NCBI RefSeq assembly: GCF_019399895.1
Contig: NC_091888.1
Span: 2,016,501 to 2,080,500, forward strand
From: Cardiocondyla obscurior
Lineage: Eukaryota; Arthropoda; Insecta; Hymenoptera; Formicidae
Reading direction: 5' to 3'
Length of the DNA stretch: 64,000 bases
The notes under the pieces are model-generated. The model had not been told where the DNA came from, ran no database searches, and saw only the letters and a list, made by a program, of their open reading frames with translations. The first letter of the stretch is position 1. Each line of letters begins with the position of its first letter. Both the position numbers and the translations under genes were made by a program. This document shows positions 48,801 to 61,007 of this stretch, one piece after another.

Positions 48801-51800
48801 GAAGATGACTGTACGCACACACACGTATTATCACGGTGGCGTGTGTGCACAAATGGAGGAACACTAGAAAGCGTTCGATGAATAAATCATGCAAGGACAC
48901 AGCCTCGAAAGATTAAAACGCGCCTCGACGAGGATCTCTTGAACTTCGAGCCTTTTAACAACCACGCGCTCGCAGGACATTCTCTCGTAGGAGAGAAAAA
49001 ACGAGAAAAAGAAGCAGTCTCTCATATTTCGATAAAGTTTCTTCATTTTCGGCCAGGAACTCATGCAAATCGTTTGTTTCCTACTACCCGAAATGGTTCG
49101 CGATGACGCATAATCGCTGGCGATTAAACACGGCAGCGAAATCTAATTTTAATTCAACGGGCAATTTTGCAAATTGACGGATTAGTCGAGGCGCACGCCG
49201 GATGGAAAATCAATCGCCGCGTATCTTGCCACGGGGATATCTCGATTACGCCGCTGGAATTGCTTAATTGGTGAGAAAAGACGTAATGCTTTTTTACCCT
49301 CCCGCAAAGTTTATTTACGATCGCCCGCTTCCTGAGGCCGACATAGACGTAATATTTATATCGAGGCCCGACGCGTATGGCGTCGGCTTGACGATTTGCG
49401 TGGCAGAAGAGCATCGCGGTCCGACGGCGCGCCGTTAAACAACGACAGAGCCGCTTCTCGCTTATCGTCGGTTTACTGCACGAGGCGATTACGGATAAGC
49501 GGCCGGTTAACGAACGCTCAAGCGAAAGAAGGGAGCGACCGCGTGCTACCGCACGTAGGAAAATCGCGGCGCCGGTTTCCGCGCGGGCGAGATACGTTGC
49601 GCAACGCCAAATCCTTTTTCACGCCGCGCGAAATGAACGAACGACATACGCGCGCGGTAACGTAATTCGCCCCAGCTGGACTTTGCGCGCGGGGCACGAC
49701 GCGATGTCGCAAACCCCACGGCGGTAAGATAAACACTGACGCGATTTGTTTGCACTCGATCGCACGTACTCGCAATCGAGGAAGTTAGCGAGGAGGCGAG
49801 GGCGAGGACAAGGGAGCTCACTGAAAATTGATACCGGGAAGATGCTATTTATTTAATATCGTGGGGATACGCGATGTGTCACTCGCGATTGGGATACGTA
49901 TCGCCGTATCAAAGCGCGAATATAAACGCACACGTTAACGTATTTGATTGCCTCGTGACTTTATTCGCTTTAGTGCGCAGTAATTTTCACGTTCGTATTA
50001 ACAAACGAGTTCTCAAACGTTGCGCGCAATTTTTAGCAATTATCTTGTCCTGCATCTTTTATTATTTTTTTTTTTTTCTTTTCTTTTTGGCGACATAAAA
50101 AAAATGTAACGATAAATAAAATAGAATTACGTCTTGACTTTTCAAGTGTTTTTCAAAACCCGCACCGGGGTCAACAGTGGTACTTGTCGAGAGGGTTTCC
50201 ACTTGCGTATTACAAAGTTGCCTCCTCTTTCTCTCCGCGTTTCACAAGAGACTCTACTGCACACAAAAGCGCGTCGACCGAAGCTTCCAAGAGAATCGAG
50301 CGCCTCCGTGCACAAATTGTGCGAAGCCACAGTCCCATCCGAGTGCACGGACGTCGGAGATAATCGTTCGCATTATGAAATTATTTACGCTCGCGCGCGG
50401 ACCGCGTCGCGCCGGGTGGAATCTCCTGAGAAATTCTAGAACGCGGCAGGTGCTGGCAAGAGCGTGGCGGCGATTATTATCTGATACTTTTCATTCCGCG
50501 GCGTCGCTGTCACGAGGCGCGGTGATTGACGGTTTGCATAAATCTCGACGGTGCTTAACGCCATTCAGGAAGGTCCTGGGCGCGTCCGGTCGTTAAGGAG
50601 ACATTATAACGTACCGCGAAGCGAATGGAAGTCGCGCCGCGCGCGCGTTCTGCCCGCGGTTTATTAAAAATCGTAAGTGGTTTCTTTTCGATAACGGTAA
50701 ATTAATCGTAAGATTATTCGCGAGACGCTCGAGTTTGCTAAAACCGGCGGAAAGCGCAAAAGAATCGACGCGCCACGCGATATATCGAAAGTATCCCCGG
50801 GGCACGGCAGAAGAGATATATTAAAGCCACGCGAGATAGCCGCGAGAATCTCTTCTAATTCGCAGAAATTTATTTGCCGCCGTAATGTAAGCCGCGGATA
50901 AAATGTTTAGCAACTACCCGGCTTAGCAATTATCGGATATTATATCTACGTGACGCGTTAAAGTTCATCGGGAATTTACGATAGTTGGATTTCCAGCGCG
51001 CGCCGCGGCACGTAAGAGATTTATACGCGCGGCTGGTTAATCGTTAATTAGCGCTATCGCGATTAATCTTAAACCCCGGGGATTTTCCCCGCGCGCGCGC
51101 TTTCGTCGTCTCGCTCGGTTCGATTTTTCAGCTCGCAATCTCGTCCACGGAGGCCACATCTGCGACCCAACACGCGATCAACGGTCATCTGTTACGCAGC
51201 CAAATAGAAAACAATGTAACTTTGTATTGAATTTCTGTGCGCATATAAAATTTCTCATATACGTTTTCCGCCACGATAGCCCCGTTTTTCTTTCCGCGCC
51301 AATTAATGTATCTCGTTCGCGTGATCGTGGATCGTTGTCATTCGCGAATTTAGCGGCGTCGTTATGAAGAACCGTGGGAAAACCGATCGCGCGATGGGTC
51401 AGAACTCGGGGAGGATGCCACTCGAGAATTTCGCCCCGGGTCTATTTCCTCGAAACGCAACGGCTGTTCGCGGGACACGTCACGCACTTTCGGGTCGGCT
51501 ACGCGGAGGGCTCTGAACGGCCTTGAAGTTTTGGAAAGAACCTTTTCTTTGCGACGGAGACGCCGGCGGATGCGTCTCTTCGGGCGAAGAGAGCAGCGGG
51601 AGTTTCTACCGTGTGAGCTCGTAAAAGAATGTATCGGGACGAGAGGAGCCAAGTCTCGACCTCGATTCTCGCAGTGGGAGCACTTTCTTTCACGAGGAGG
51701 CCCTCAGGACCGAAATAAGGGTTACCCAGGGCCCTTGCCCGACTTACGGAAGTGACGTAGCGTCGTCACGAGCGCGATTATAAATTAAAAAAAAATTAAT

Positions 51801-54024
51801 TACTAAATAAACGCCGTTCTCGTCCGCGAGACGAGATAATTTAGCGAACTCTGGACCACGAGATGGTCGAATAGCGACCGCAAAGGCCCATTAAAACTCG
51901 CACAATCTTATTAGCTACATATATCACGCAATTCCGTCTCTCTCGTTTCATCCTCCTTCTCCCGATATCTCGTAAAATTCTCGCACGTCATTTCGTTTTG
52001 CATATTAAAACGCTAAAAGCCCCGTATGTTTCGCTACAACTGCGAACGGTCAAATAATTCTTATCTAGATTGAACGATATTTAGTATACGAACGGCGATA
52101 AAATACCGCGCCGGGAATATTTACAATGGCACGGTATATGCGAGCTGTTACTTTCTTGCCGCGCGTAACGATCTACCGCAAGAAAAGGCCGCATTAGTAT
52201 TCTCCGCGGTGGATCGCTAAAAAATCGTAGACACGTGTGAAATGGTTCTATAACGAGCGCGTTTCCGTCGACGCGCGTGATTTAACGCGCAATTGCGCAA
52301 GGGGGCCCCCGATTTGCGAGCGAGATCCTCGGAAAATTAGCTAGAGATAAATCGGAGAGGCGAGCATAACAGGCGCGCTTTTCTTTTTCTTTCATGTGCA
52401 CGTTAGGCGCGTGTCGTAATGCGATTACGCGGTAACTTTGGCCACGACGATTAAACGCGGATGAGAAGACGACGTAGAATTTCAGCGGGGACAAAATCTC
52501 GTCCTCTTCCTCCGTCGCGAGGAATCTCGCGAATTAATTTAATGCGCTTAGAGATAAAACTCGACTTTTCACCCTGCGATTTATCGTATATAACCGACGC
52601 TAAAAAAAGGAATAAAAAAAAAAAACCTCGCGCATTATCGGCTCTATTAACCCCTCGCGCGAGACTTAAACCGCGCGTAAATAAGTCATTAACGATATCT
52701 TGCGATACCGATAATTGAATCGATAATTTGCTGCATGCTAAAGTTAATCCGTACTTTACACTGTGCGCGTTATCTCTCGGACGTAATACGCCTTATCGAT
52801 AAGTCCCTTTGTTAGCCGCCGCGGACGTGCGCGATACATGAAAAAAAAAAAAAAAATCCCTCACGATTGCGCGTCCATTAAGCCAGCCGAGTGATCGCGA
52901 CGCGTGCGTGTCACGAGACACTAATTAACCACGTCTCGCGTTTACCTCGCGCTCACGCATTTATCACCTTCGACGGCTAATCGTATTACCCGCACGATCT
53001 CGCGAACAATAGCGTCAAATCCTTTTCCCCGCGCGAGAAGACCTAATTTTACTTTATTTTTTTTTTTTAATTATAAATAAGACGCGCAGCGTGAGAACGT
53101 GATCGAAGATCACCGGATTAATTTTCTACGAACTGGCACCGCTCGCATAAATCCCCGATTAATAATCCTGCGACACCGTATCTCGTTTACGAGATATTTT
53201 CCCCATTATCAGCCTTTCTCTTTGCCTCACGTGCGTAGCTATTGCTCGACTTTCTACGCAACGTCAATGTAATTTTCCATACGCGATATTTGCATACAAC
53301 TAAGATTTATTTAAGACAAAAAAACTACGTGTATTCTTTTCAGTATCTAGTACAAGATACTGAAATTTCAATCAATTTAATAAAATTCTTTGTAAAAAAA
53401 AAAAAATATCAAACAGTATCTTTCTTCGTCTTATCTCAATTTTATTACGTCCTACTCTTAATCTACTAGAAAAAATCTAATCAAGATGGAAATTACAAAA
53501 AACAAAAACCAAAAAAGAAATTTATTCACCTTCGCACATCTTTCACGTAATGTATTTCCTCCAGTTTGATGGAAAGTGCTTCAACGACGGGTAAACGGTC
53601 TAATCAAACGCACGGAGGATCGCGAATGGTTATTCGAGTCCCGGCGCGTCGAGTTTCGTACGCGGAACTTGATGGAGAAAACGGCGTTCGTTCGCGTACA
53701 ATGCACGGGTATCGAATATCGCGACAACAAAAATCCCGTTCTCCGTCGGCGTTTCATTACAAGCGATCGGCTCGAGGCGTAAATATTGCTAGACGTCGAG
53801 TGCGCGGAAGAGGTTAAGCTCGACCTCCGGGAGGTCACCGAAGTCGCGGCAGGTCGGAAGCGGCCTAGCCTCATTAGGTTACGCCGAAGACAAAGACGAC
53901 CCGATGGGACGAGGGGGCGAAAGAGAGTGGAGCGCGATCGAGACGAAGAAGAGTCGGAGAAGCGAAGAAAAAGAGAAAGAGAAAGAGAGAGAAACGGAGC
54001 CGCGTGTCTAGAGTCGTGACTTAC

Positions 54025-54221
54025 CGTGCGAAAGGCTGTTCCTCGACCTCGTAGAGCTCCTCGAGGGTCTGCTTCGAGAGAAGTCTCTCCAGTCTCTCGG
54101 GCGTGGGAGCGAGATGCCCCGGGATGCTGGTAGTCTCGAACAGGCTGTCCGCGGTCATGGTCGTCGCTGCCAGGGGGCTTCTGATCGGCGAGCTGGCACG
54201 AAAAGGGACTCCGGGGGCCAT
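54025..54221 (-). CDS. Drak: First coding exon of a protein kinase, probably Drak (DAPK/STK17-related)
   Basis: The exon starts at the first in-frame ATG (54221, context TTCAATGG; in-frame stop upstream at 54297) and runs 65 codons plus two bases to a perfect donor CACG|GTAAGT at 54025/54024. It encodes a Ser/Pro/Thr-rich leader followed by APTPERLERLLSKQTLEEL and YEVEEQPFA, with the split codon CG|N giving Arg. In DAPK-related kinases a short segment like this leads directly into the glycine-rich ATP loop, in insects typically PFAR followed by GK-F/Y-A. So the exon boundary would fall just before the first catalytic glycine. Drak phosphorylates myosin regulatory light chain and acts on epithelial and cytoskeletal tension (known for the Drosophila protein). 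No kinase body is visible to the left, so the rest lies outside the window behind a very long intron. Real exon: high confidence. Drak identity: moderate, from memory of the family. Confidence 0.72.
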
Positions 54222-54330
54222 TGAACGTAGCACACAATCGGCGCGCACACACTGAGAACGGGTCTCTGTCGTTCCCGAAATCGGTTCTTTCCTCTCTCAC
54301 TCGCGGGCCGATCTCCCGATTGCAACGAAT

Positions 54331-54367
54331 GCGAGCGAGCGAGCGAGCGAGCGAACGAGCGAACGAG
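54331..54367. repeat. (GAGC)n tetranucleotide repeat in the kinase 5' region
   Basis: Nine units with two GAAC variants near the end (GCGAGCGAGC... then GCGAACGAGCGAACGAG). It starts 110 bp upstream of the kinase start codon, so length changes could affect the 5' UTR or promoter. A related repeat (CTCG) occurs at 7795-7818. Confidence 0.9.
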
Positions 54368-54726
54368 TAAGCGCGCGCGCGGGCGCGCTTGTTTCCGTCA
54401 ACGCCAGAGAACAGCGCGAGATATCGCGTCGCGCGTGATGCACGCCACGGTCGTAACACACATCTCAGGATGCGAGGCCGGCGAGGAATCAACCGACGTC
54501 GAACAGCGCGGCCGCGAAACTCGGTACGTCCGCGACGAGGCTCCCGGGTTCCCGCGCTTATCGCTTCAAGTTGGCGGCCGCACGTCGTGCGCCAACGCGG
54601 CACACACTTCCGAACTCGCTTTCCCGTAAGAGATTTCGGCCCGTTTTCACCACCGTCGAGACGTGCGTACCGGATCGAGGCACGCGCCCTGCCTGACTCG
54701 AACCCTCACGGCGTATCCGACCACAC

Positions 54727-54773
54727 GTACGTTAGCTTACGAGCACCCAGCGACGATTGAGTAGCTAACGTAC
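54727..54773. repeat. 11-bp inverted repeat upstream of the kinase exon
   Basis: GTACGTTAGCT (54727-54737) and AGCTAACGTAC (54763-54773) are exact reverse complements with a 25-nt spacer, about 510 bp upstream of the start codon. Could be a paired factor-binding site or small hairpin; no further evidence. Confidence 0.6.
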
Positions 54774-55100
54774 CGCACGCGTCCCCACCATTACGCCAAC
54801 TGCCGCGGCGGCGATCGCGGAGCGACAGGAATGACCGGAGTGGGAGAAGGGTACCGCGAACCCTGTCGAGTGGCGCCGAGCGCGGCCAAACTCGGCGAAC
54901 GAATGCGCGCCCGTTTACTTCCTCGTCTTAAAGTTTGCCTAGAGCCTGGGATTCAAAACCTTTGGGCGACGTTTTAATGTTTCCAGATACCCCTGGATTT
55001 CATCTCCTACACGCGTGCATACCTCGGTCACGTCTACCTGACACTTGAGCACGGCAGGAAAAGACCCGCGCGATAGGATTTTTCCTGCGCCGAATGGATC

Positions 55101-55179
55101 TTCTTTCTTTCTTTTTCCTCTCCTCCCTTTTTTTTTCCTTCCTTCCTTCCTTCCTTCCTTCCTTCCTTCCTCCGTCTCT
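55101..55179. repeat. Pyrimidine tract with (TTCC)n microsatellite
   Basis: Almost pure C/T on plus. The core 55135-55170 is nine tandem TTCC units, preceded by TTCTTTCTTTC-type sequence. It is a polypurine tract on minus and a candidate H-DNA former; no function shown. Confidence 0.9.
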
Positions 55180-55657
55180 GCCAACTGTCCTGTGAGAAAG
55201 TGGCGTACTCGATCTACGATTTCTTCCAATTATCTCGGCCGTTTGAATAATAATCAGATAAACGCAGATATAGTTTTTTAAGTACCGATTACGGCGCGCG
55301 TCAAAGAGAGACGTCGCCGTCGCAACGTCGTGACTGTTGCATCGTGCTCTCTCGGGTGGTAAACGTCACGCGAAATGTTCGAGTTGAACGAGGAAAAGAT
55401 GGCTGCGCGTGGCATCGATTTAACAATCCAGCCACAGGCGTCGCGATGTTTCCCGTTCTATTTTACATCCTTAATATCTAGGCATTTCGAAGTTCATTGA
55501 ATATGTACGCGCGTGCAGCAGGACGAGCGCGAAACCTGGTGCGATAGCCTCTCTCGAACGCCGTGTGGCTTATAAATAATTTATCGCTTTCCGGCATCTC
55601 TTCTTCGGCCTTTCGAATTTTACGCAGTCGATCTCGGCTAGGCGGGCGTACTTCACT

Positions 55658-55658
<1 letters not shown>

Positions 55659-55682
<24 letters not shown>
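55659..55682. repeat. (CT)12 microsatellite
   Basis: Uninterrupted CT dinucleotides followed by CTTTCTTTCT and a short (CA)n. On the minus strand this is a GA repeat, the type of sequence bound by GAGA factor in insects; no evidence of binding here. Confidence 0.9.
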
Positions 55683-55688
<6 letters not shown>

Positions 55689-56605
55689 CTCACACACACT
55701 TCTTCCGCGTATCCTTCGACTCCCATATCCTCAAAGCTCGGCCGTGCATTCAGAGTCGGTAAATTGAATAGCTTGCAGTCTCACTGCCGTAAACGGTCCT
55801 CCTTACCTTCGCGGAGTAGCAAACAAACGCGGAGCCAGGAGGCCTGTAAAGCATGACAGGATCTTGTCAACCGCCGTACATGATTACGGCGAGCGAGCAT
55901 GAATAATGGTATGCATAATTTATCGGTTTTGCAGCGAAAGATCGACATGGCAACGCGCGCGGCGGGGCGAAGGGAAGGGACAAGGATGCGCGATTACGAA
56001 TATACGCATTACGGATCCGTTTAATAAGCCGCTGCTTAAGGCTTCCAACGGTTGATAAATCAGGCGATTCCGGGGAAGAACGATCGGCGTCGTCTACGAC
56101 GTCCTATGTTTCAGCTCGTGGAGTCGGGCCACTAGCGAATTTCGACGCCGATAACTGGGCCGCTCGTAATTTTTCTCCCTCTCGCTCGCAAAATACGCAC
56201 TTTGCACTCCCGATATACGCGACGATGGTAAATCAAGAACCGAGCTGTTGAGTGCTCGAGCCCGCAATTGTACGGATGAAAAGTGGCCGGCCGATGTAAC
56301 AGTTCGAGCGCGGAATTCGGGCCAAGTATTTCGGTGTGCGCGTCGTAGAGATAAATCTTCTCCGTTCTCGTCACGTCGGACAGTCAATGGAGCGGACTTC
56401 TCGATCGCCTCGGGCATCGCGCAACGTACATGTGAGATCGTAAACGTCTTGAACCGTGAATTCGTCCGCGTCAGTGATATCGAGGGGGAAGGGAGGATAT
56501 TTAGGACGCGTGCTCCTAATTATTCGCTCGCCGTGACCACCGGCTGTTCGTCAACGACGTCTTGAACGGCCCGGTAATTTCGTTTGACATCCCGACGTTT
56601 GGCTG

Positions 56606-56629
56606 AAAAAAAAAAAAAAAAAAAAAAAA
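56606..56629. repeat. Poly(A) tract, 24 nt
   Basis: Homopolymer run in the intergenic region between the kinase and TIL genes. Confidence 0.9.
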
Positions 56630-58984
56630 GGAAGAAAACAATGCGACGATAATGCTATGGTTCTCGTATCGGCTGCAAAGCGTGCAATTAGACGCTTTTA
56701 ATACGCTTCGATATACGCGCTTTAAGTCACTCGCAGCCGCGGGTGAATATTCGTCACACTTCAAACATGTTCGGCCAACTGCACACGCGTGCATATATAG
56801 GTCACGCCACGACGAATAAGGAAAAAGCGAAAGAATGCAGCTTGCAGTAACATATACGTGGTATATATCGGTAAATGAGGCAGATATCGGTGGCCGTCAC
56901 TTGTATTTCGTCGTCTCCGCCAATCACGGCGTGTCGCAATATCGCGCTCGTAACGATTAAAAAAAAAAAGAAAAAAAAACCGCGACGTCCCACTCTTACG
57001 TCTCACGCTCCTTCGCCGCGACTCTTCCTTCCAATCTTATACATCCGGAAAGATTCCGAGAGCCGGTGACGACGACGACGAGTGATTCATCGCGCGGCGT
57101 GTCCCAAACGCATTCATGCAATTTTCTAAGATAATGTCTGACGTGCAAAACTTGCATGAGGGAGAAACATAAATAGACGATTTGATTGTCTAGAAGCACT
57201 TTAACCTTTCCGTTTCAAAATCTGGCCTGAACGTCGGACTTGAGAATATCTCGAGCAAACTGTCCAACGGTTTATTCTAGGAAGCCTTTTGATTTTTTGC
57301 TTTATTTCTAAGTTAATAGGACTTCTCAGAAAAATATATGCTCTTTGAAGGTCTCATTATAAAAATTCATAAAATTAACAAACTTATCGACCGTAAAAAA
57401 GGCGTCAACGCCCAGGTAAAAAGAATGCAAAACAGGTTTAAATAAATATTTGATTCCTTTCTTAAGTTCGTCCTCTGTCGGCTTCGCTGTTCTTTTCGTA
57501 ATACGAAACCGCGTGGCAAATGGCTGATAAAATTTCTAGAAATTAAAGAAACTATACATAACCGTGGCCGCAAATCATTATTTGAAGACGACTGTAAAAT
57601 AGCGATCGAGGGAGTCAAAAATCCCGAACGGCGGCGGATGCTCGGCAGGAAAAAAAAGAAGCGACTCGAAAACCGAAGACAATCGACTTGAAGAGGAACG
57701 TTTCGGGGAGCTAGGATTGTTTCGTCAGGTCCCGATACAATCACCGCAAATAATTGTTGAGAAAAAGTTCCACTTATAATTTTTAATACGTTTCGCACGA
57801 AAACGTGTTTCATTCATCCGCAAGTAAGCGCCTGAAAGATCGCCCAAGTATTCGTATTTACGTTTCGCGAGGCTCGAGAAATGAAATTCCACGCGGAATA
57901 AACTCGCTCTTTATTTTTTTTTTTTTTCTTCTCTCGACGATTGCGAACTTGACTTGTTGCTACCGCCTTATCGATACGATTTCACGGATATCCGAGCCCA
58001 TTAGCGCTGACTGTTAACATTGGCGCGCCGCGAGATAATTAACTTCGACCCGACGTTTAACTGTGTTTAGTGCACGTGCGGGAAGGAAACTATTTCGAGC
58101 TCGCGGCGTGTCGACAAGGAAGTAATATTTCTAATGACGTTACTGGGGCGTGCTAAGTTTCGTTACAAGATACCACCGTCAGTATATTAAATGTAGACAT
58201 TAGTCAGTTAATGTTTATCGGCGGCAAGGGGGGAAGGAGCGAGACGGTGGATGTTGGACGCGGAGACTTAATTGGACCATAACTCATCTCGCGTGGCCGT
58301 CTTTCTCTCGCGGCAGGTAAACGCCGCGCACGTCGTTTCTTTTCTACGCGTCTGTATCTCTCGAGTCTTCCCGTATTCGCGCATGCTGATGCGTGCCCGC
58401 CGATGATCTCGCGATACGCGGAACTCCTCGGCGCGACGTGGTCGAGATAGGTCTCGCGAAGCGTAAAAATAACAAGTGGATATAAGGCGAAGAGGTCTTG
58501 GAAATGATGCGAGTTCCACGATCGCAGCCGCCAAGTTCTCCGCCGAGCGGTAAACGCGGAGGTCCAGGAACGCATTTTGCTAAAATAATTGTGTAGGATA
58601 AAATCCGAATGTTCGACGCTCCGATATCTCGCTGCTTCTCAACTCTGAGAATTTCAAGAACTCGAGTATGTAAATACCGCGACAGTCATCATAATTCCAT
58701 CGAGAACGTCGCAGAGGATATCCGACGCGTCGGCGGAGAAACAACACCTCTCTGTCGTTGGCCGAAACGCCCGCTGGATATTTCCCGAGGATTCGCGCGC
58801 GATGGCAAAACCGAAGGCTTACCTTACCCGATTCGAGTCCTGAGCTCGTGAGGAGAGTCGAACGTGGCTGGAATCGTGTTGCGCGGACGTTTCCTGCCGG
58901 CTCTTCCGGCGCGCTTAACGGCCGCACAAAAAGCACGCGCGTCTGCCTCGTCCCCCTCTGTCTCCCTACCGTTCCTGTTCAACT

Positions 58985-59003
58985 GTTCGTTCGTTCGTTC
59001 GTT
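58985..59003. repeat. (GTTC)n tetranucleotide repeat
   Basis: Four to five GTTC/TTCG units in the intergenic region; no associated gene feature. Confidence 0.85.
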
Positions 59004-60771
59004 TTCGTGACCGGGCGCCGATCGTCGAGGCTGCAGCTTCCGTCGTCGGTGTCTCGAGGGAAGCGGGAGATCCGGAGGAGAGGGAGGGGAACGGCGGGGA
59101 GAAATTCCCGGTAACTTTCCCTCCTACGCGCGAACGGACCGCGAGGGGAAAGGCGACGGGATGGGTCGCCTCTAGCGATGGGATCAACCCTGATTTTTCA
59201 TTAGCCACGAGCTATCCGGCAACGTTCTCCCGCGGCAATTGCGTCGTATCTCGTAGCCGCGAGAACGCTCGCCTCTCCTCGACGGTGACAGATAACACGC
59301 TCGAGGCCGCATACTTTCCGCGAAACTTATAATTGGCACGGAGATACCGGCGGCGCGCGTTGCGACAGATTTATACGAGATTACGGTCACAATAGGTTTT
59401 TGCGTGCTCTCAGCACGCACAAGAAAGAGAGAGAGAGAGAGAGAGGGATCGTCGCGGTCTAGAAGCGCAAACATATCCGTAATCTTAAATAAACCCTAAT
59501 CTTAATTATGTCGTTGGTATCTTTCAAACGCCTCATGGGCGATCTTCGAGAGGTGAACGAGCTATATCCGACCCAATGTTATATTTTTCTCTACTTTTCG
59601 TTTTACGACAGTTCGTCGATTTGACAAATGGACGGGGGCGCGCTTATCTGAAATATTTCTGCTTTCGTTCACTCTATCAGAAATGAGGTCGTAAATCAGA
59701 CGATCCCGCCACGACCCTGATCGCGGTCTCCGACACGTCCGCGTTTCGAGGTGCTAACAACGCGCCATAAATTCTTCTTCGGTCGGCTCCCTTTAAAAAT
59801 CGACAATCTTATCACGCGGCTCTTCCCTGTTGTCAAGTTCATCGATTGCACGATAGCGCACGCGGAATCGGATCGGGCCCATCACTACGGGGCCCGCAAG
59901 CCTTTCTAATCCGTTGGACCGAGCGAGTTGATGTTTTCGTCCCAGCTAGTAGATGCGGTAACAGACACGATGCCTAGCAGAAGGGGCAAGGACGGCCGAG
60001 GCCGACCAAGGCTCGCTCACTCGCACGAGAGGAAGTCGAAACGCGGAGAAAAAGACGGAGCGAGAAAGGGGGCGAGCGGGAGAGACGCTGGATCGGGGTG
60101 GACTAACAGCAACGACCGCGCGCGCCCACGTGCGTGTGAGTTGTACGCGCGTGGTACGGAGGCTGGCGCGAAGGTCTGTATGCGTGCGTGTGGTTACACG
60201 ATGCCACCGACACCGGATCCCAGAGAGTCCGTGTGAGTTAGGAGTAACGTGGGATTTCGCGAAGCGTTGCATCGCGATGGAATTCCATTCTCCTCGGCAC
60301 GAAAGGACGTTTCTCCCGCACGACGGACGACGTCGCGTGCCGCGATCCTTTTCCAGAACGGTCAACGAATTCATAACTCCCGAATCTTTTTTTTTTCTGT
60401 TTTTTAACTCGAAACCGTCGCGCGCGAGCAGATCCTCTTAAATTGCTCGCGTAGAGACGCGTTATGCGCTCTCGATTCCGCTGGAAGACGCTTCCAGATG
60501 AGGGAGCCCCTCGAGCGGCTTTGAGGCTTCGGTAGATTTGAAATGGAATTTAAATGGCTTGGTACGATAAAACTTGCTCTTACGTGCTCCTTTTTACGTC
60601 AGAACTCCTGCAGGTCTCGGAGTAAGCGAGTAATAAACGACGGCGGCCGTTTATCGCACGGAATGCGCGCGTACGCAGGTGCATCGTCGTCGCCGATGCG
60701 TGCAAACACGTTTGAGGAATGCATAATTTATCTAATTTAAATTATGCCGTGGTATTCTCTAGGTAATCGTT

Positions 60772-60777
60772 TTTATT
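60772..60777 (-). terminator. Possible polyadenylation signal of the TIL gene
   Basis: AATAAA on the minus strand about 230 nt after the TIL stop codon, the first exact hexamer found downstream. Position-based inference. Confidence 0.4.
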
Positions 60778-61007
60778 TCGGGACGTCGACAAGATTCATT
60801 TGCGTTGAATCACTCGATTATAATATTATATATATATATATCCACGTATCTAAAATCACATTCAAGAATTACCCCATGTTTCGAAGATGGTCCTGAGACC
60901 GAGAAATTCGATGAAAGTGAAACAGTTACGGTACTTTGTCCGGTCATTTTTTTTCTCCTTGTATCCGTATTTATCTCAGCTCGTCTTCCTAGTTTGCAGA
61001 ATTAGTG

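Larger units (their letters stand above)
36401..54024 (-). other. First intron of the kinase gene, segment 1 (donor to recursive splice site)
   Basis: About 17.6 kb from the GTAAGT donor at 54024 to the recursive splice site. No exon with paired splice sites and coding character was found. Contents are CpG-rich non-coding DNA and chance frames, including 40759-41682 on plus and a large kinase-exon antisense/upstream frame. Repeats include poly(T) at 43297-43321, poly(A) at 41435-41460, (CGG)n at 41539-41557, (GAC)n at 41839-41862 and (GCC)10 at 45830-45859. Enhancers are likely in such an intron but cannot be identified here. Confidence 0.5.
54222..54773 (-). promoter_or_regulatory. Putative 5' UTR and promoter region of the kinase gene
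   Basis: This CpG-dense stretch lies just upstream of the kinase start codon. It has an in-frame stop at 54297-54299, so the coding region does not simply extend leftward in transcript terms. It includes a (GAGC)n repeat at 54331-54367 (CTCG on the sense strand) and an 11-bp inverted repeat at 54727-54737 and 54763-54773. The transcription start cannot be placed from sequence alone. Promoter assignment is inferred from position and composition. Confidence 0.35.
54774..60771. other. Intergenic sequence between the TIL gene and the kinase gene
   Basis: About 6 kb with no exon I can support. It contains pyrimidine tracts and microsatellites (55101-55179, 55659-55682, 58985-59003), a 24-A tract (56606-56629), and chance reading frames on both strands, mostly Arg/Ser-rich. 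A minus-strand acceptor/donor pair at 55843-55807 (TTTACAG| and GAAG|GTAAGG) could bound a 37-nt 5' UTR exon of the kinase gene, but only weakly. The 5' part of this region probably includes distal promoter sequence of the kinase. Confidence 0.5.

Noticed and set aside
53581..54603. 340-codon open frame on minus covering the kinase exon
   Set aside because: It is a different frame from the kinase exon, very Arg/Ser-rich, and runs across the kinase donor and 5' region; the kinase frame has the proper start, donor and conserved residues.
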